In this document: positions 18,798 through 27,222 of the stretch, one piece after another
Numbering within the stretch: position 1 is the stretch's first letter
How the letters are laid out: each line of letters starts with the position of its first letter
From: JAKPAM01 sp047601745
GTDB lineage: Bacteria; Pseudomonadota; Gammaproteobacteria; Burkholderiales; Burkholderiaceae_E
Assembly: GCA_047601745.1 (NCBI GenBank)
Contig: JASGIS010000001.1
Span: 3,782,001-3,846,000 of the forward strand
DNA length: 64,000 nt
Direction: 5' to 3'
Position numbers and translations under genes: made by a program
Notes under the pieces: generated by a model
What the model saw: the letters and a program-made list of their open reading frames with translations, nothing else
What the model was told of the DNA's origin: nothing
Databases searched by the model: none

Positions 18798-19047
18798 GCG
18801 CGACGGCCCGTTCGTCGCTCACGGGGCTTCACGTGGGCTCGATCTTCGAGTGAACCGGCGCTCGGCCGACGTCCAGTCCGCCGCGGCGACCGAATAGCGG
18901 CGGCAAAGCCGCGCTGATCCAACCATGTTGCAAGCTGGGCGCTGGGCAGAATCGTCCTCAGTCGCGGGAGCGTCGACGTGCCCGTCGGACGGGATCGCCG
19001 ATCGCGGGCGGCCGCCGGCAGGCCGATGCCGAATCCGCACGAACGCC

Positions 19048-19467
19048 ATGAAAGCAGACCTCGACATGACGCATCCCCCCGATCCTTCGTCCGCGCCCGT
19101 CCTGACGCCGAGCGCGGTGGCGAAGGTCCAGGAGCAAGTCGCGCAGGCGAACAAGGAGCTCGAGCTGCTTCGCGGGCTGCTGCACGACGCGTTCGAACAG
19201 TTGATCGCCCACTTCATGCAGGGGCAGGGGCGGGCCGTCGCGGCCGTCGATGCCGACGCGCTGCTGGCCGAGACCGCGTACACGATGTCGGCCTTCCAGG
19301 TCCAGGACATTTCGGACCAGACGGTCGTGCACATCGCCAAGCGCCTGAAGCTGATCGAGCAGGTCATGCAGCGCGGCAGCGCCGAGAGCGGGTCCGACCT
19401 GTTCGCCGATCCGGCGTGTCCGGTGGCCGGCAAGACGCTGGACTTCGGATCCGTCGAACTTTTCTGA
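19048..19467 (+). CDS. Small chemotaxis-operon protein, distantly CheZ-like
   Basis: 139 residues. No certain family. A helical N-terminal half leads to a segment FQVQDISDQTVVHIAKRL, which recalls the AQDFQDLTGQVI catalytic helix of CheZ. A short tail ends in SVELF, similar to the IELF ending of the CheD in this operon. It stands first in the cheY-cheA-cheW-cheR-cheD-cheB run, 34 bases before cheY. A role as a CheY phosphatase or adaptor is inferred from these weak cues. The start at 19048 is uncertain; 19066 is also possible. Confidence 0.5.
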   Translation: MKADLDMTHPPDPSSAPVLTPSAVAKVQEQVAQANKELELLRGLLHDAFEQLIAHFMQGQGRAVAAVDADALLAETAYTMSAFQVQDISDQTVVHIAKRLKLIEQVMQRGSAESGSDLFADPACPVAGKTLDFGSVELF

Positions 19468-19501
19468 GCAGTCGAATTTCCAGAACCCGGAGTAACCCAC
19501 G

Positions 19502-19864
19502 ATGCACACCATTCTGACGGTCGACGATTCGGCGTCGATGCGATTGATGGTCGCCTTCACGCTCAAGCATGCCGGCTACGAGGTGATCGAGGCCGTCGAC
19601 GGCGTCGACGCGCTCGAGCGGCTCAAGGAGCGCGACGTGTCGCTGATGCTGGTCGACCAGAACATGCCGCGCATGGACGGCATCTCGCTGGTCAAGGAGC
19701 TGCGCAAGACCGAGCGGCACCGCGCCACGCCGATCCTGATGCTGACCACCGAATCGAGCGACAGCATGAAGCAGCAGGGACGCTCGGCCGGCGCGACCGG
19801 TTGGCTGGTCAAGCCGTTCGACCCGACCAAGCTGGTCGGCATCGTTCGCAAGGTGATCGGCTGA
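19502..19864 (+). CDS. cheY: CheY-like single-domain response regulator (chemotaxis operon copy)
   Basis: 120 residues, receiver only: ILTVDDSASMR, phosphoacceptor Asp in MLVDQNMPRMDG, Thr in MLTTES and Lys in LVKPFD. It lies directly before cheA. The window holds a second CheY (26002-26397) paired with cheZ, which is the better match to the flagellar-motor-binding form. This copy may act as a phosphate sink or serve another output. That division is inferred. Confidence 0.88.
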   Translation: MHTILTVDDSASMRLMVAFTLKHAGYEVIEAVDGVDALERLKERDVSLMLVDQNMPRMDGISLVKELRKTERHRATPILMLTTESSDSMKQQGRSAGATGWLVKPFDPTKLVGIVRKVIG

Positions 19865-19934
19865 CGCGCGCCGAGCGCCGTTCCGCCCCGTTCGTTCCCG
19901 TTCCCATCAGCCCGGCCATCAAGGATACGTTGCG

Positions 19935-22112
19935 ATGTCAGATGCAGTGCCTGCCAGCGAAGGCGCAGAAGGTGATATCGACCTGACCCAGTTCTACCAG
20001 GTCTTCTTCGAGGAGGCCTCCGACAACCTGTCCAACATGGAGCAGCTCCTGTTGAACCTGGACGTCGAGGCGCCGGCCGACGAGGATCTGAACGCGATCT
20101 TCCGCTGCGCGCATTCGATCAAGGGCGGCGCGGCCACGTTCGGCTTCGCGGACGTCACCGAATTGACGCACGTGATGGAGAACCTGCTGGACAAGCTGCG
20201 CCGCCACGAGCTGCGATTGACGGCCGACATGGTCGACACGCTGCTGTCGGCCGGCGACCAGCTCGTCGGGCTGCTGGCCCGGCACCAGACCGGCGAGGGC
20301 GAGCAGGCCGATACCGGCGATCTGGTCGCCGCGCTCAAGGCGCACACCGACGAAGGCGCCGGGGCCGACGGCGAAGCGGGCGGCGGCGGGCGGATGCTCG
20401 AGATCGTGCTCGGTCCGCTGGCGAACAACGCGCTGGCCGACGCGGTGGCCGAGCTGTTCAACGACATCCCGGACCTGGGCACGATCGTCGCCGCCGACGA
20501 CGGCGAGCTCGACGCCGACGGCAACCGGCATTTCACGGCCGTGACCAATTCGTCCGACGACGACCTGCTCGACCTGTTCTCGATGCACGTCTCGAAGGAG
20601 CAGGTGCGCATCATCGAGCGCGGCAACGCGGCGGCGGCCTCGCGCAGCGCGCGCGGTCCGGCCTCGGCCGACCTGAGCGGCGTCGATTTCGGCCTGTTCG
20701 AGCCGGCCGCGGCCGCGGCCGACGCTCCGGCTCCGGCGGGGGGCGGGGCTCCGGCAGGGGGCGCGGCTTCGGCGGGGGGCGCGGCGCCGGCGGGCGGTGC
20801 GGCGCCGGCAGGGGGCGTGGCGCCGGCAGGAGGCGCGGCGGCGCCGTCCGACGGGCAGCCTGCCCGCGCGGCCTCGGCGCCGCGCGGTGCCGAGCCGGCG
20901 CGCAAGACCGACGGCGGCGGGCAGGGCGTCGGCGGCGCGACGATCCGCGTGGCGGTCGAGAAGGTCGACCAGTTGATCAACCTGATGGGCGAGCTCGTCA
21001 TTACCCAGGCGATGCTCGCGCAGACCGGCCGCAACCTGGATAAGCTGCCGCATCACGCGCTGATGGCCGGGCTGGCCGATCTCGAACGCAGCACCCGGCA
21101 CATGCAGGAGACCGTGATGTCGATCCGCATGATCCCGATGGCGTTCGTGTTCAACCGGTTTCCGCGGATGCTGCGCGATCTGGCCGGCCGCCTGGGCAAG
21201 AAGGTCGAGATCCATACGTTCGGCGAATCGACCGAACTGGACAAGAGCCTGATCGAGAAGATCACCGATCCGCTGACGCACCTGCTGCGCAACAGCGTCG
21301 ACCACGGCATCGAGAAGCCCGAGGACCGCGTCGCGGCCGGCAAGACGCCGCACGGCAACCTGACGCTGTCGGCCGCCCACCAGGGCGGATCGATCGTCAT
21401 CGAGGTGCAGGACGACGGCCGCGGGCTCAATCGCGAGAAGATCCTCGCGAAGGCGCGCGAGTCCGGGCTCAGCGTGCACGACGGCATGAGCGACGGCGAG
21501 GTCTGGCAACTGATCTTCGAGCCGGGGTTCTCGACGGCCGAGCAGGTGACCGACGTGTCGGGCCGCGGCGTCGGCATGGACGTGGTCAAGAAGAACATCC
21601 TGGCGCTGGGCGGCGTCGTCCAGCTCGAATCGCGCGGCGGGCAGGGCACGAAGGTCTCGGTACGGCTGCCGCTGACGCTGGCGATCATGGACGGCATGTC
21701 GGTCGGCGTCGGCGGCGAGACCTACATCCTGCCGCTGTCGTCGGTCGTCGAATCGTTCCAGGCCCGTCCGGAGAGCGTGCGCACGGTCCAGTTCAAGGGG
21801 CGCGTGGTCGAGGTGCGCGGCGAGTTCCTGCCGGTGATCACGCTCGACGAGATCTTCCAGACGCCGGGGACGCAGGCCGAATCGCCGAACCCGCTGATGG
21901 TCGTCGTACGCATCGACGACCAGCGCATCGCGCTGCAGGTCGACGAGCTGCAGGGGCAGTTGCAGGTGGTCGTCAAGAACCTCGAATCGAACTATCGCAA
22001 GGTGCCCGGCGTGTCGGGAGCGACGATCATGGGCGACGGCCGCGTCGCGCTGATCCTGGACACCGGATATATCGTCGGACTGCTGTCGCGGCCGATGATG
22101 CAAGCGGCCTGA
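19935..22112 (+). CDS. cheA: Chemotaxis histidine kinase CheA
   Basis: 725 residues. The P1 phosphotransfer domain carries its His near residue 60 (AHSIKGGAATFG). A variable middle and an Ala/Pro/Gly-rich linker with six 6-residue repeats follow. Then come the P3 dimerisation helices, the P4 ATPase (LLRNSVDHGIE, DDGRGL, GRGVGMDVV) and the P5 CheW-like domain at the C-terminus. It couples receptor signals to CheY and CheB phosphorylation. No methyl-accepting receptor gene lies in this window, so receptors are encoded elsewhere. Confidence 0.97.
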   Translation: MSDAVPASEGAEGDIDLTQFYQVFFEEASDNLSNMEQLLLNLDVEAPADEDLNAIFRCAHSIKGGAATFGFADVTELTHVMENLLDKLRRHELRLTADMVDTLLSAGDQLVGLLARHQTGEGEQADTGDLVAALKAHTDEGAGADGEAGGGGRMLEIVLGPLANNALADAVAELFNDIPDLGTIVAADDGELDADGNRHFTAVTNSSDDDLLDLFSMHVSKEQVRIIERGNAAAASRSARGPASADLSGVDFGLFEPAAAAADAPAPAGGGAPAGGAASAGGAAPAGGAAPAGGVAPAGGAAAPSDGQPARAASAPRGAEPARKTDGGGQGVGGATIRVAVEKVDQLINLMGELVITQAMLAQTGRNLDKLPHHALMAGLADLERSTRHMQETVMSIRMIPMAFVFNRFPRMLRDLAGRLGKKVEIHTFGESTELDKSLIEKITDPLTHLLRNSVDHGIEKPEDRVAAGKTPHGNLTLSAAHQGGSIVIEVQDDGRGLNREKILAKARESGLSVHDGMSDGEVWQLIFEPGFSTAEQVTDVSGRGVGMDVVKKNILALGGVVQLESRGGQGTKVSVRLPLTLAIMDGMSVGVGGETYILPLSSVVESFQARPESVRTVQFKGRVVEVRGEFLPVITLDEIFQTPGTQAESPNPLMVVVRIDDQRIALQVDELQGQLQVVVKNLESNYRKVPGVSGATIMGDGRVALILDTGYIVGLLSRPMMQAA
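20730..20837 (+). repeat. Six tandem 18-base repeats in the cheA linker
   Basis: Six 18-base units encode APAGGG, APAGGA, ASAGGA, APAGGA, APAGGV and APAGGA, in frame, forming a flexible linker before the dimerisation domain. Such tracts can change copy number by slippage in steps that keep the frame. Confidence 0.9.
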
Positions 22113-22136
22113 GCGGGCCATTAGGAGAAACGCAAG

Positions 22137-22646
22137 ATGTCGACGCAACCCAATCTGGCCGTTCCGGGCCTCGGGCCGCAGCATGCGGCGCGGCACCGCC
22201 GCAACGAGTTCCTGACGTTCCTGCTCGGCACCGAGGAATACGGAATCGAGATCCTGAAGGTGCAGGAGATCCGCGGCTGGAAGCAGCCGACCAAGATCGC
22301 CAACGCGCCGCCGCACATCAACGGCGTGATCAACCTGCGCGGCACGATCGTCCCCGTGATCGACATGCGGATCAAGTTCAACCTGAGCACGGCCACTTAT
22401 GACGCGTTCACCGTCGTGATCATCCTGAACGTCGCCGATCGCGTCGTCGGCATGGTCGTCGACAGCGTGTCCGACGTGATCACGCTGACCGAGGAACAGA
22501 TCCGGCCGGCGCCGGGGTTCTCGCCGTCGCTCGGAACCGACCACATTACCGGCCTGGGCGCGATCGACGACCGGATGCTGATCCTGCTGGACATCGAGAA
22601 GCTGATGACGGGGCCCGGGATGTCCCTGTTCGACGCCGCCCATTGA
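22137..22646 (+). CDS. cheW: Chemotaxis coupling protein CheW
   Basis: 169 residues with the CheW fold: NEFLTFLLGTEEYGIEILKV, NLRGTIVPVIDMR and VVDSVSDVI. It links receptors to CheA. A strong AGGAG lies before the ATG, 24 bases after the cheA stop. Confidence 0.96.
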   Translation: MSTQPNLAVPGLGPQHAARHRRNEFLTFLLGTEEYGIEILKVQEIRGWKQPTKIANAPPHINGVINLRGTIVPVIDMRIKFNLSTATYDAFTVVIILNVADRVVGMVVDSVSDVITLTEEQIRPAPGFSPSLGTDHITGLGAIDDRMLILLDIEKLMTGPGMSLFDAAH

Positions 22647-22653
22647 CGTGACG

Positions 22654-23517
22654 ATGACGTTCGCAGCCGCCGATCGCGAGTATGCGTTCAGCGATGCCGA
22701 CTTCGAACGCGTGCGCCGGCTCATCCACGAGCACGCCGGCATCGCGCTGGCCGACAGCAAGCGCGACATGGTGTACAGCCGGCTGGCGCGGCGCTTGCGC
22801 GCGCTCGGGCTCGACAGTTTCGGCGCTTACCTGCAGCAGCTCGCGCAGCCGGACAGTCCCGAATGGCAGTCGTTCATCAACGCGCTGACGACCAATCTGA
22901 CGTCGTTCTTTCGCGAAGCGCACCACTTCCCGATCCTCGCCGAGCACCTGCGCGCGCGCTACCAGGGCCGTCCGCTGACGATCTGGTGCAACGCCGCGTC
23001 GACCGGCGAGGAACCGTATTCGCTGGCGATGACCGCGTGCGAGGCGTTCGACACGCTGCGTCCGCCGGTGCGGATCCTGGCCAGCGACATCGATACCAAC
23101 GTGCTGGCCGCCGCGCAGGCGGGCGTCTACACGCAGGACCGCGTCGAAGGCATGGCGTCCGAGCGGCTCCGGCGTTTCTTCCTGCGCGGCCAGGGCGCCA
23201 ACTCGGCCAAGGTCAGGATGCGCCGCGAACTCGTCGAGCTGATCCGCTTCCGGAAACTGAATCTGCTCGATCCGGTTTGGCCGGTCCGCGGACCGCTGGA
23301 CGCGATCTTCTGCCGCAACGTGATGATCTATTTCGACAAGGCGACGCAGTTGCGGATCCTCGAACGCTTCCATCCGCTGCTGAGGGACGACGGGCTGCTG
23401 TTCGCCGGGCATTCGGAGAGTTTTCCGAGATCGGCGCACCTGTTCGAACTGCAGGGCAAGACCGTGTACCGGCCCGTCGGCGGCCGGCCGGCGCCGGGCG
23501 ACGAGGCGGATCGATGA
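22654..23517 (+). CDS. cheR: Chemotaxis receptor methyltransferase CheR
   Basis: 287 residues. An N-terminal helical domain (FERVRRLIHEHAGIAL) precedes the SAM-binding domain with CNAASTGEEPYSLAM and later FCRNVMIYF. It methylates receptor glutamates for adaptation. The ATG at 22654 is preferred to the in-frame GTG at 22648. Its stop overlaps the cheD start. Confidence 0.96.
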   Translation: MTFAAADREYAFSDADFERVRRLIHEHAGIALADSKRDMVYSRLARRLRALGLDSFGAYLQQLAQPDSPEWQSFINALTTNLTSFFREAHHFPILAEHLRARYQGRPLTIWCNAASTGEEPYSLAMTACEAFDTLRPPVRILASDIDTNVLAAAQAGVYTQDRVEGMASERLRRFFLRGQGANSAKVRMRRELVELIRFRKLNLLDPVWPVRGPLDAIFCRNVMIYFDKATQLRILERFHPLLRDDGLLFAGHSESFPRSAHLFELQGKTVYRPVGGRPAPGDEADR

Positions 23518-24161
23518 AGGGACGCGCGCGCGCGTTGCAGATCGATGCCCGGGTCCTGGCCACGTCGCCAGCCCCCGACTGCCTGGCCCGGCACCTGTAC
23601 GTCGACACTTACCGCAAGCGCGAGGTGATCAAGCTGATGCCCGGCGAGTACGGCGTGTCGACCAGCGGGCAGATGCTGACGACCGTGCTCGGCTCGTGCG
23701 TGTCGGCGTGCATCCGCGACGTGCGGCTCGGCATCGGCGGGATGAACCATTTCATGCTGCCGGACGCCGAGACGACCGAGGTCGTCTCGGTGGCCGCGCG
23801 CTACGGCGTGTTCGCGATGGAGACGCTGATCAACCATCTGCTCAAGCTCGGCGCGCAACGCTCGAACCTCGAAGCGAAGGTGTTCGGCGGCGGCGCGGTG
23901 CTCGAGGGGATGAACCACATCAACGTCGGCGACCGCAACGCGACGTTCGCGCTCGATTACCTGCGCACCGAGCGGATACCGATCACCGGCAGCGATCTGG
24001 GCAACGTGCATCCGCGCAAGGTCCTGTTCTTCCCGGACAGCGGCCGGGTATTGATGAAGTTCCTCGGGTTGAACGCGCCCGAGTCCCTGCGGGAGCAGGA
24101 GCGCGCCTACCAGCGCCAGCTCGTCCGCGCGCCGGTCAGCGGCGACATCGAATTGTTCTAG
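23514..24161 (+). CDS. cheD: Chemoreceptor glutamine deamidase CheD
   Basis: 215 residues. Catalytic Cys in LGSCVSACI, His in GMNHFML and Thr in the following segment match the CheD family. GGGAVLEGMN and NVHPRKVLFFPDSG are further landmarks. It deamidates receptor glutamines so they become methylation sites. It ends in SGDIELF. Start ATG overlaps the cheR stop (ATGA). Confidence 0.96.
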   Translation: MKGRARALQIDARVLATSPAPDCLARHLYVDTYRKREVIKLMPGEYGVSTSGQMLTTVLGSCVSACIRDVRLGIGGMNHFMLPDAETTEVVSVAARYGVFAMETLINHLLKLGAQRSNLEAKVFGGGAVLEGMNHINVGDRNATFALDYLRTERIPITGSDLGNVHPRKVLFFPDSGRVLMKFLGLNAPESLREQERAYQRQLVRAPVSGDIELF

Positions 24162-24173
24162 GTGGTTCACGAC

Positions 24174-25289
24174 ATGGTTCAACTTTCCTCCGCCGCCGGC
24201 GGCCCGCGCATCAAGGTCCTGGTCGTCGACGATTCGGCGCTGATCCGGCAACTGATGACCGAGATCATCAATCGCCAGCCCGACATGACCTGCGTCGGTG
24301 CCGCCGCCGATCCGTTCGTCGCGCGCGAGATGGTCCGCGCGACCAATCCGGACGTGCTGACGCTGGATATCGAGATGCCCCGGATGGACGGGCTCGAGTT
24401 CCTCGAGAAGATCATGCGGCTGCGGCCGATGCCGGTCGTCATGGTGTCGACGCTGACCGAGCGCGGCGCCGACGTGACGATGCGCGCGCTCGAGCTGGGC
24501 GCCGTCGATTTCATCGCCAAGCCCAAGCTCGACGTCGTCAAGGGCCTGCGCGAGGTGGCGGCCGAGATGACCGACAAGATCCGGGCGGCCTCGCACGCGC
24601 GCGTGCGACGCATCGTCAGCGCGCGGCCGCCGGCCGCCCCGATCGTCAAGCCGCCGCTGCCCATGCAGCCGGCGCTGCCGGCCGGCCGCGCCGGCACCGA
24701 GAAGCTGATCCTGATCGGCTCGTCGACCGGCGGCACCGAGGCGCTGAAGGAGCTGCTGCTCGGGCTGCCGCCCGACGCGCCCGCCGTGCTGATCGCCCAG
24801 CACATGCCGGCCGGCTTCACGACCAGCTTCTCGCTGCGGCTCGATGCGATATGCCGGATCCGCGTCAGGGAGGCGACGCACGGCGAGCGGGTGCTGCCCG
24901 GTCACGCGTACCTCGCGCCCGGCGGCAAACACATGCGCCTGGCCCGCACCGGCGCCAACTACGTGATCGCGCTCGACGAGGAGGCGCCGATCAACCGCCA
25001 TCGTCCGTCGGTCGAGGCGCTGTTCCGCTCGGCCGCGCAGGTCGCCGGTCCGAACGCGATCGGCATCATGCTGACCGGGATGGGCGCCGACGGCGCGCTG
25101 GCGATGCGCGAGATGAAGGACGCCGGCGCGTTCAACATCGCGCAGGACGAGGCGAGCTGCGTGGTGTTCGGCATGCCGCGCGAGGCGATCGCCGCCGGAG
25201 CGGTCGACGAGGTGCTGCCGCTGGACCGGATCGCGCCGCGGGTGCTGGAGGTGCTGCGCTCGCGCGGCGGCAGCGGCAATCGGGTCTGA
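24174..25289 (+). CDS. cheB: Chemotaxis methylesterase CheB
   Basis: 371 residues. The N-terminal receiver has VLVVDDSALIR and the Asp in LTLDIEMPRMDG. A linker leads to the methylesterase domain with catalytic Ser in GSSTGG, His in AQHMPAGF and Asp in GMGADG. It removes receptor methyl groups when phosphorylated by CheA. The ATG at 24174 has AGGTGG at good spacing; a GTG at 24162 is in frame. Confidence 0.96.
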   Translation: MVQLSSAAGGPRIKVLVVDDSALIRQLMTEIINRQPDMTCVGAAADPFVAREMVRATNPDVLTLDIEMPRMDGLEFLEKIMRLRPMPVVMVSTLTERGADVTMRALELGAVDFIAKPKLDVVKGLREVAAEMTDKIRAASHARVRRIVSARPPAAPIVKPPLPMQPALPAGRAGTEKLILIGSSTGGTEALKELLLGLPPDAPAVLIAQHMPAGFTTSFSLRLDAICRIRVREATHGERVLPGHAYLAPGGKHMRLARTGANYVIALDEEAPINRHRPSVEALFRSAAQVAGPNAIGIMLTGMGADGALAMREMKDAGAFNIAQDEASCVVFGMPREAIAAGAVDEVLPLDRIAPRVLEVLRSRGGSGNRV

Positions 25290-25351
25290 ACGGGCAGGGC
25301 GCCCGCCGCGGGCGGGTGCCGTTCACGGCGCCCGGCTTCGGAGACGGTTGC

Positions 25352-26005
25352 TCAGAAGCCCAGTTGATCGAGCAGGTCGTCGACCTGCTGCTGGCCGTCG
25401 ACGACGTCGGTGCGGATCGACGGATCGATGACCGGGCCGTTCATCTGCGTGTCGATCCGGGTGATCGCCTTGCGCTGGTAACCCGAGTGCAGCAGCAACT
25501 GGATCAACTGCTCTTCGACGTCGTTGGCCAGCTCGATGACCTTCTTGATGACCTGGCCGGTCAGGTCGTGGAAGTCCTGCGCCATCATGATGTCGAGCAG
25601 GTGCTCGTTGGTTCGGCTCGTCTGCGCGGGCACGTCGCGCAGGTAAGCGACCGTCTGCTCGACCAGTTCGCGCAGCGGCTCGGGCACCTGGCGCGCGTCG
25701 AGCGCGCCGGACCAGCGGGCCAGCAGCTCGCCGGCCGACCGTCCGAGCGCTTCCTGGATCGGTTGCGCCTTCTCGATGCAGGTCAGCGTGCGGTCGGCCG
25801 CCTGGCCGGTCAGCGACGCGATGTAGTTGAGCCGGTCGCGCGCGTCGGGCAGCGCGTCGGCGGCCCGGTCGACCGCCTTGTCGTAGCCGAGCGCGCGCAG
25901 CGATTCGTGCAGGCTGCGCGTGAGCCGGCCGATCTGCTCGAACCACTGCGGATCGGCGGGCGCCGTGCCGGCGTCCGGAGCCGTCACTGCCGGATCGTCG
26001 CTCAT
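25352..26005 (-). CDS. cheZ: CheY-P phosphatase CheZ
   Basis: 217 residues. The long helical hairpin carries IMMAQDFHDLTGQVIKKV, containing the catalytic Gln, and the C-terminus QQQVDDLLDQLGF is the CheY-binding tail. The start overlaps the stop of the upstream cheY (ATGA). The two genes form a unit convergent with the main chemotaxis operon. Confidence 0.95.
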   Translation of the reverse strand: MSDDPAVTAPDAGTAPADPQWFEQIGRLTRSLHESLRALGYDKAVDRAADALPDARDRLNYIASLTGQAADRTLTCIEKAQPIQEALGRSAGELLARWSGALDARQVPEPLRELVEQTVAYLRDVPAQTSRTNEHLLDIMMAQDFHDLTGQVIKKVIELANDVEEQLIQLLLHSGYQRKAITRIDTQMNGPVIDPSIRTDVVDGQQQVDDLLDQLGF

Positions 26006-26397
26006 GTCGTCTGCTTGAGCTTCTCGATGATCTTGCCGAGCTTGTCTTCGAGCGTCGCGCGCGTGAACGGCTTGACGATGTAGCCGCTGGCGCCGCTCTG
26101 GGCCGCGGTGATGATGTCTTCCTTCTTGGCTTCGGCCGTGACCATCAGCACCGGCAACGACTTGAGCGCGCCGTCGGCGCGGATGCTGCGCAGCAGTTCG
26201 AAGCCGTTCATGTTCGGCATGTTGATGTCGCTGACGACGAAATCGAAGTTGCCGGCGCGCAGCTTCGACAGCGCGTCGACGCCGTCCTCGGCTTCTTCGA
26301 CGTTCGTGTAGCCGATTTCCTTCAGCAGGTTGCGAACGATGCGCCGCATCGTCGAAAAGTCGTCGACGACCAGGAATCTGAGGTCGGATTGCGTCAT
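26002..26397 (-). CDS. cheY: Flagellar-motor-type CheY
   Basis: 131 residues, very close to the classic CheY pattern: FLVVDDFSTMRRIVRN, EDGVDAL, phosphoacceptor in VVSDINMPNMNG, TAEAKKEDI and YIVKPFT. It is paired with cheZ and preceded by a sigma-28-like promoter, so it is the likely regulator of motor switching. Confidence 0.95.
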   Translation of the reverse strand: MTQSDLRFLVVDDFSTMRRIVRNLLKEIGYTNVEEAEDGVDALSKLRAGNFDFVVSDINMPNMNGFELLRSIRADGALKSLPVLMVTAEAKKEDIITAAQSGASGYIVKPFTRATLEDKLGKIIEKLKQTT

Positions 26398-26497
26398 GGA
26401 TATCTACTCGTTCAAGTTGCGACTCGCGGGGCTGGGGTGCGCGGCATGGCGCCCGCAGGACCGGGCGATCCGGATGCGTTGCGTGTCCGTGACCCAG

Positions 26498-26524
26498 ATT
26501 ACGGCAGACGAGCGGTCGGCTTGA
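26498..26524 (-). promoter_or_regulatory. Sigma-28-like promoter of cheY-cheZ
   Basis: Minus strand: TCAAGCCG (26517-26524), an 11-base spacer, then GCCGTAAT (26498-26505). The layout matches the FliA consensus TAAAGTTT, N11, GCCGATAA. The start of cheY lies about 95 bases downstream. Confidence 0.6.
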
Positions 26525-26589
26525 CGGTGGGCAGATGATCGGCGCCTGTGGGCGTTCGGCGGGCGGCGGCCGCCGCCGATCCCCGGCGC

Positions 26590-27222
26590 TCAGTCGACGA
26601 GCCGGTTGCGGATCGCGTAGGCGGCGATGTCGGCGTTGGTGCTCAGCCCGAGCTTCTCGAGCACGCGGGCGCGGTAGACGCTGACCGTCTTGGGCGACAG
26701 CACCAGCGCGGCGGCGATCTCGGACAGCCGCTCGCCGCGGGCGATGCGCAGCAGCGTCTGCATCTCGCGTTCGGACAGGCGCTCGTGCGGCAGGCCGTCG
26801 TGACGCCCGGCGACGGTCTCGACCAGCGCCTGCGCGATCTCGGGCGTCACGTAGCGCCGGCCGCCGGCCGCCGTTCGTACCGCCAGCACGATCTGCGACG
26901 GTTCGGCCGACTTGTTCAGGTACGCCATCGCGCCGTGCTTCATCGCGCGCACGCCGTACTGGTCCTCCGGGTACTGCGACAGCATGACGGCCTTGACGTC
27001 CGGATACGACTGCACGAGCGCGCCGAGGATCTCGATGCCGTTGCGCCCGGGCAGGCTGACGTCGAGCAGCAGCACGTCGCACGGCTGCTGGCGCAGCAGT
27101 TCGCGCAGCGCCGGGTAGTCGGCCGCTTCGCCGACGACCTCGATGCCGCCGGCCTCGGTCAGCGTCTCGCGCAGGCCGCGCCGGATCATCGCGTGATCGT
27201 CGACCAGGATCACGCGGATCAT
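26590..27222 (-). CDS. NarL/FixJ-family response regulator
   Basis: 210 residues. Receiver (VILVDDHAMIRRGL, Asp in LLLDVSLPGRNG, Lys in LNKSAE) and a C-terminal LuxR-type helix-turn-helix (LSEREMQTLLRIARGERLSEIA...LSPKTVSVYRARVLEKL). Its start overlaps the stop of the upstream histidine kinase, so they are a pair. It is 192 bases upstream of cheY and could govern late motility genes. Target genes are not known. Confidence 0.9.
   Translation of the reverse strand: MIRVILVDDHAMIRRGLRETLTEAGGIEVVGEAADYPALRELLRQQPCDVLLLDVSLPGRNGIEILGALVQSYPDVKAVMLSQYPEDQYGVRAMKHGAMAYLNKSAEPSQIVLAVRTAAGGRRYVTPEIAQALVETVAGRHDGLPHERLSEREMQTLLRIARGERLSEIAAALVLSPKTVSVYRARVLEKLGLSTNADIAAYAIRNRLVD

Noticed and set aside
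19938..22769. A 943-codon minus-strand open frame opposite cheA and cheW
   Set aside because: cheA and cheW are unmistakable on the plus strand, and this frame has no recognisable domain.
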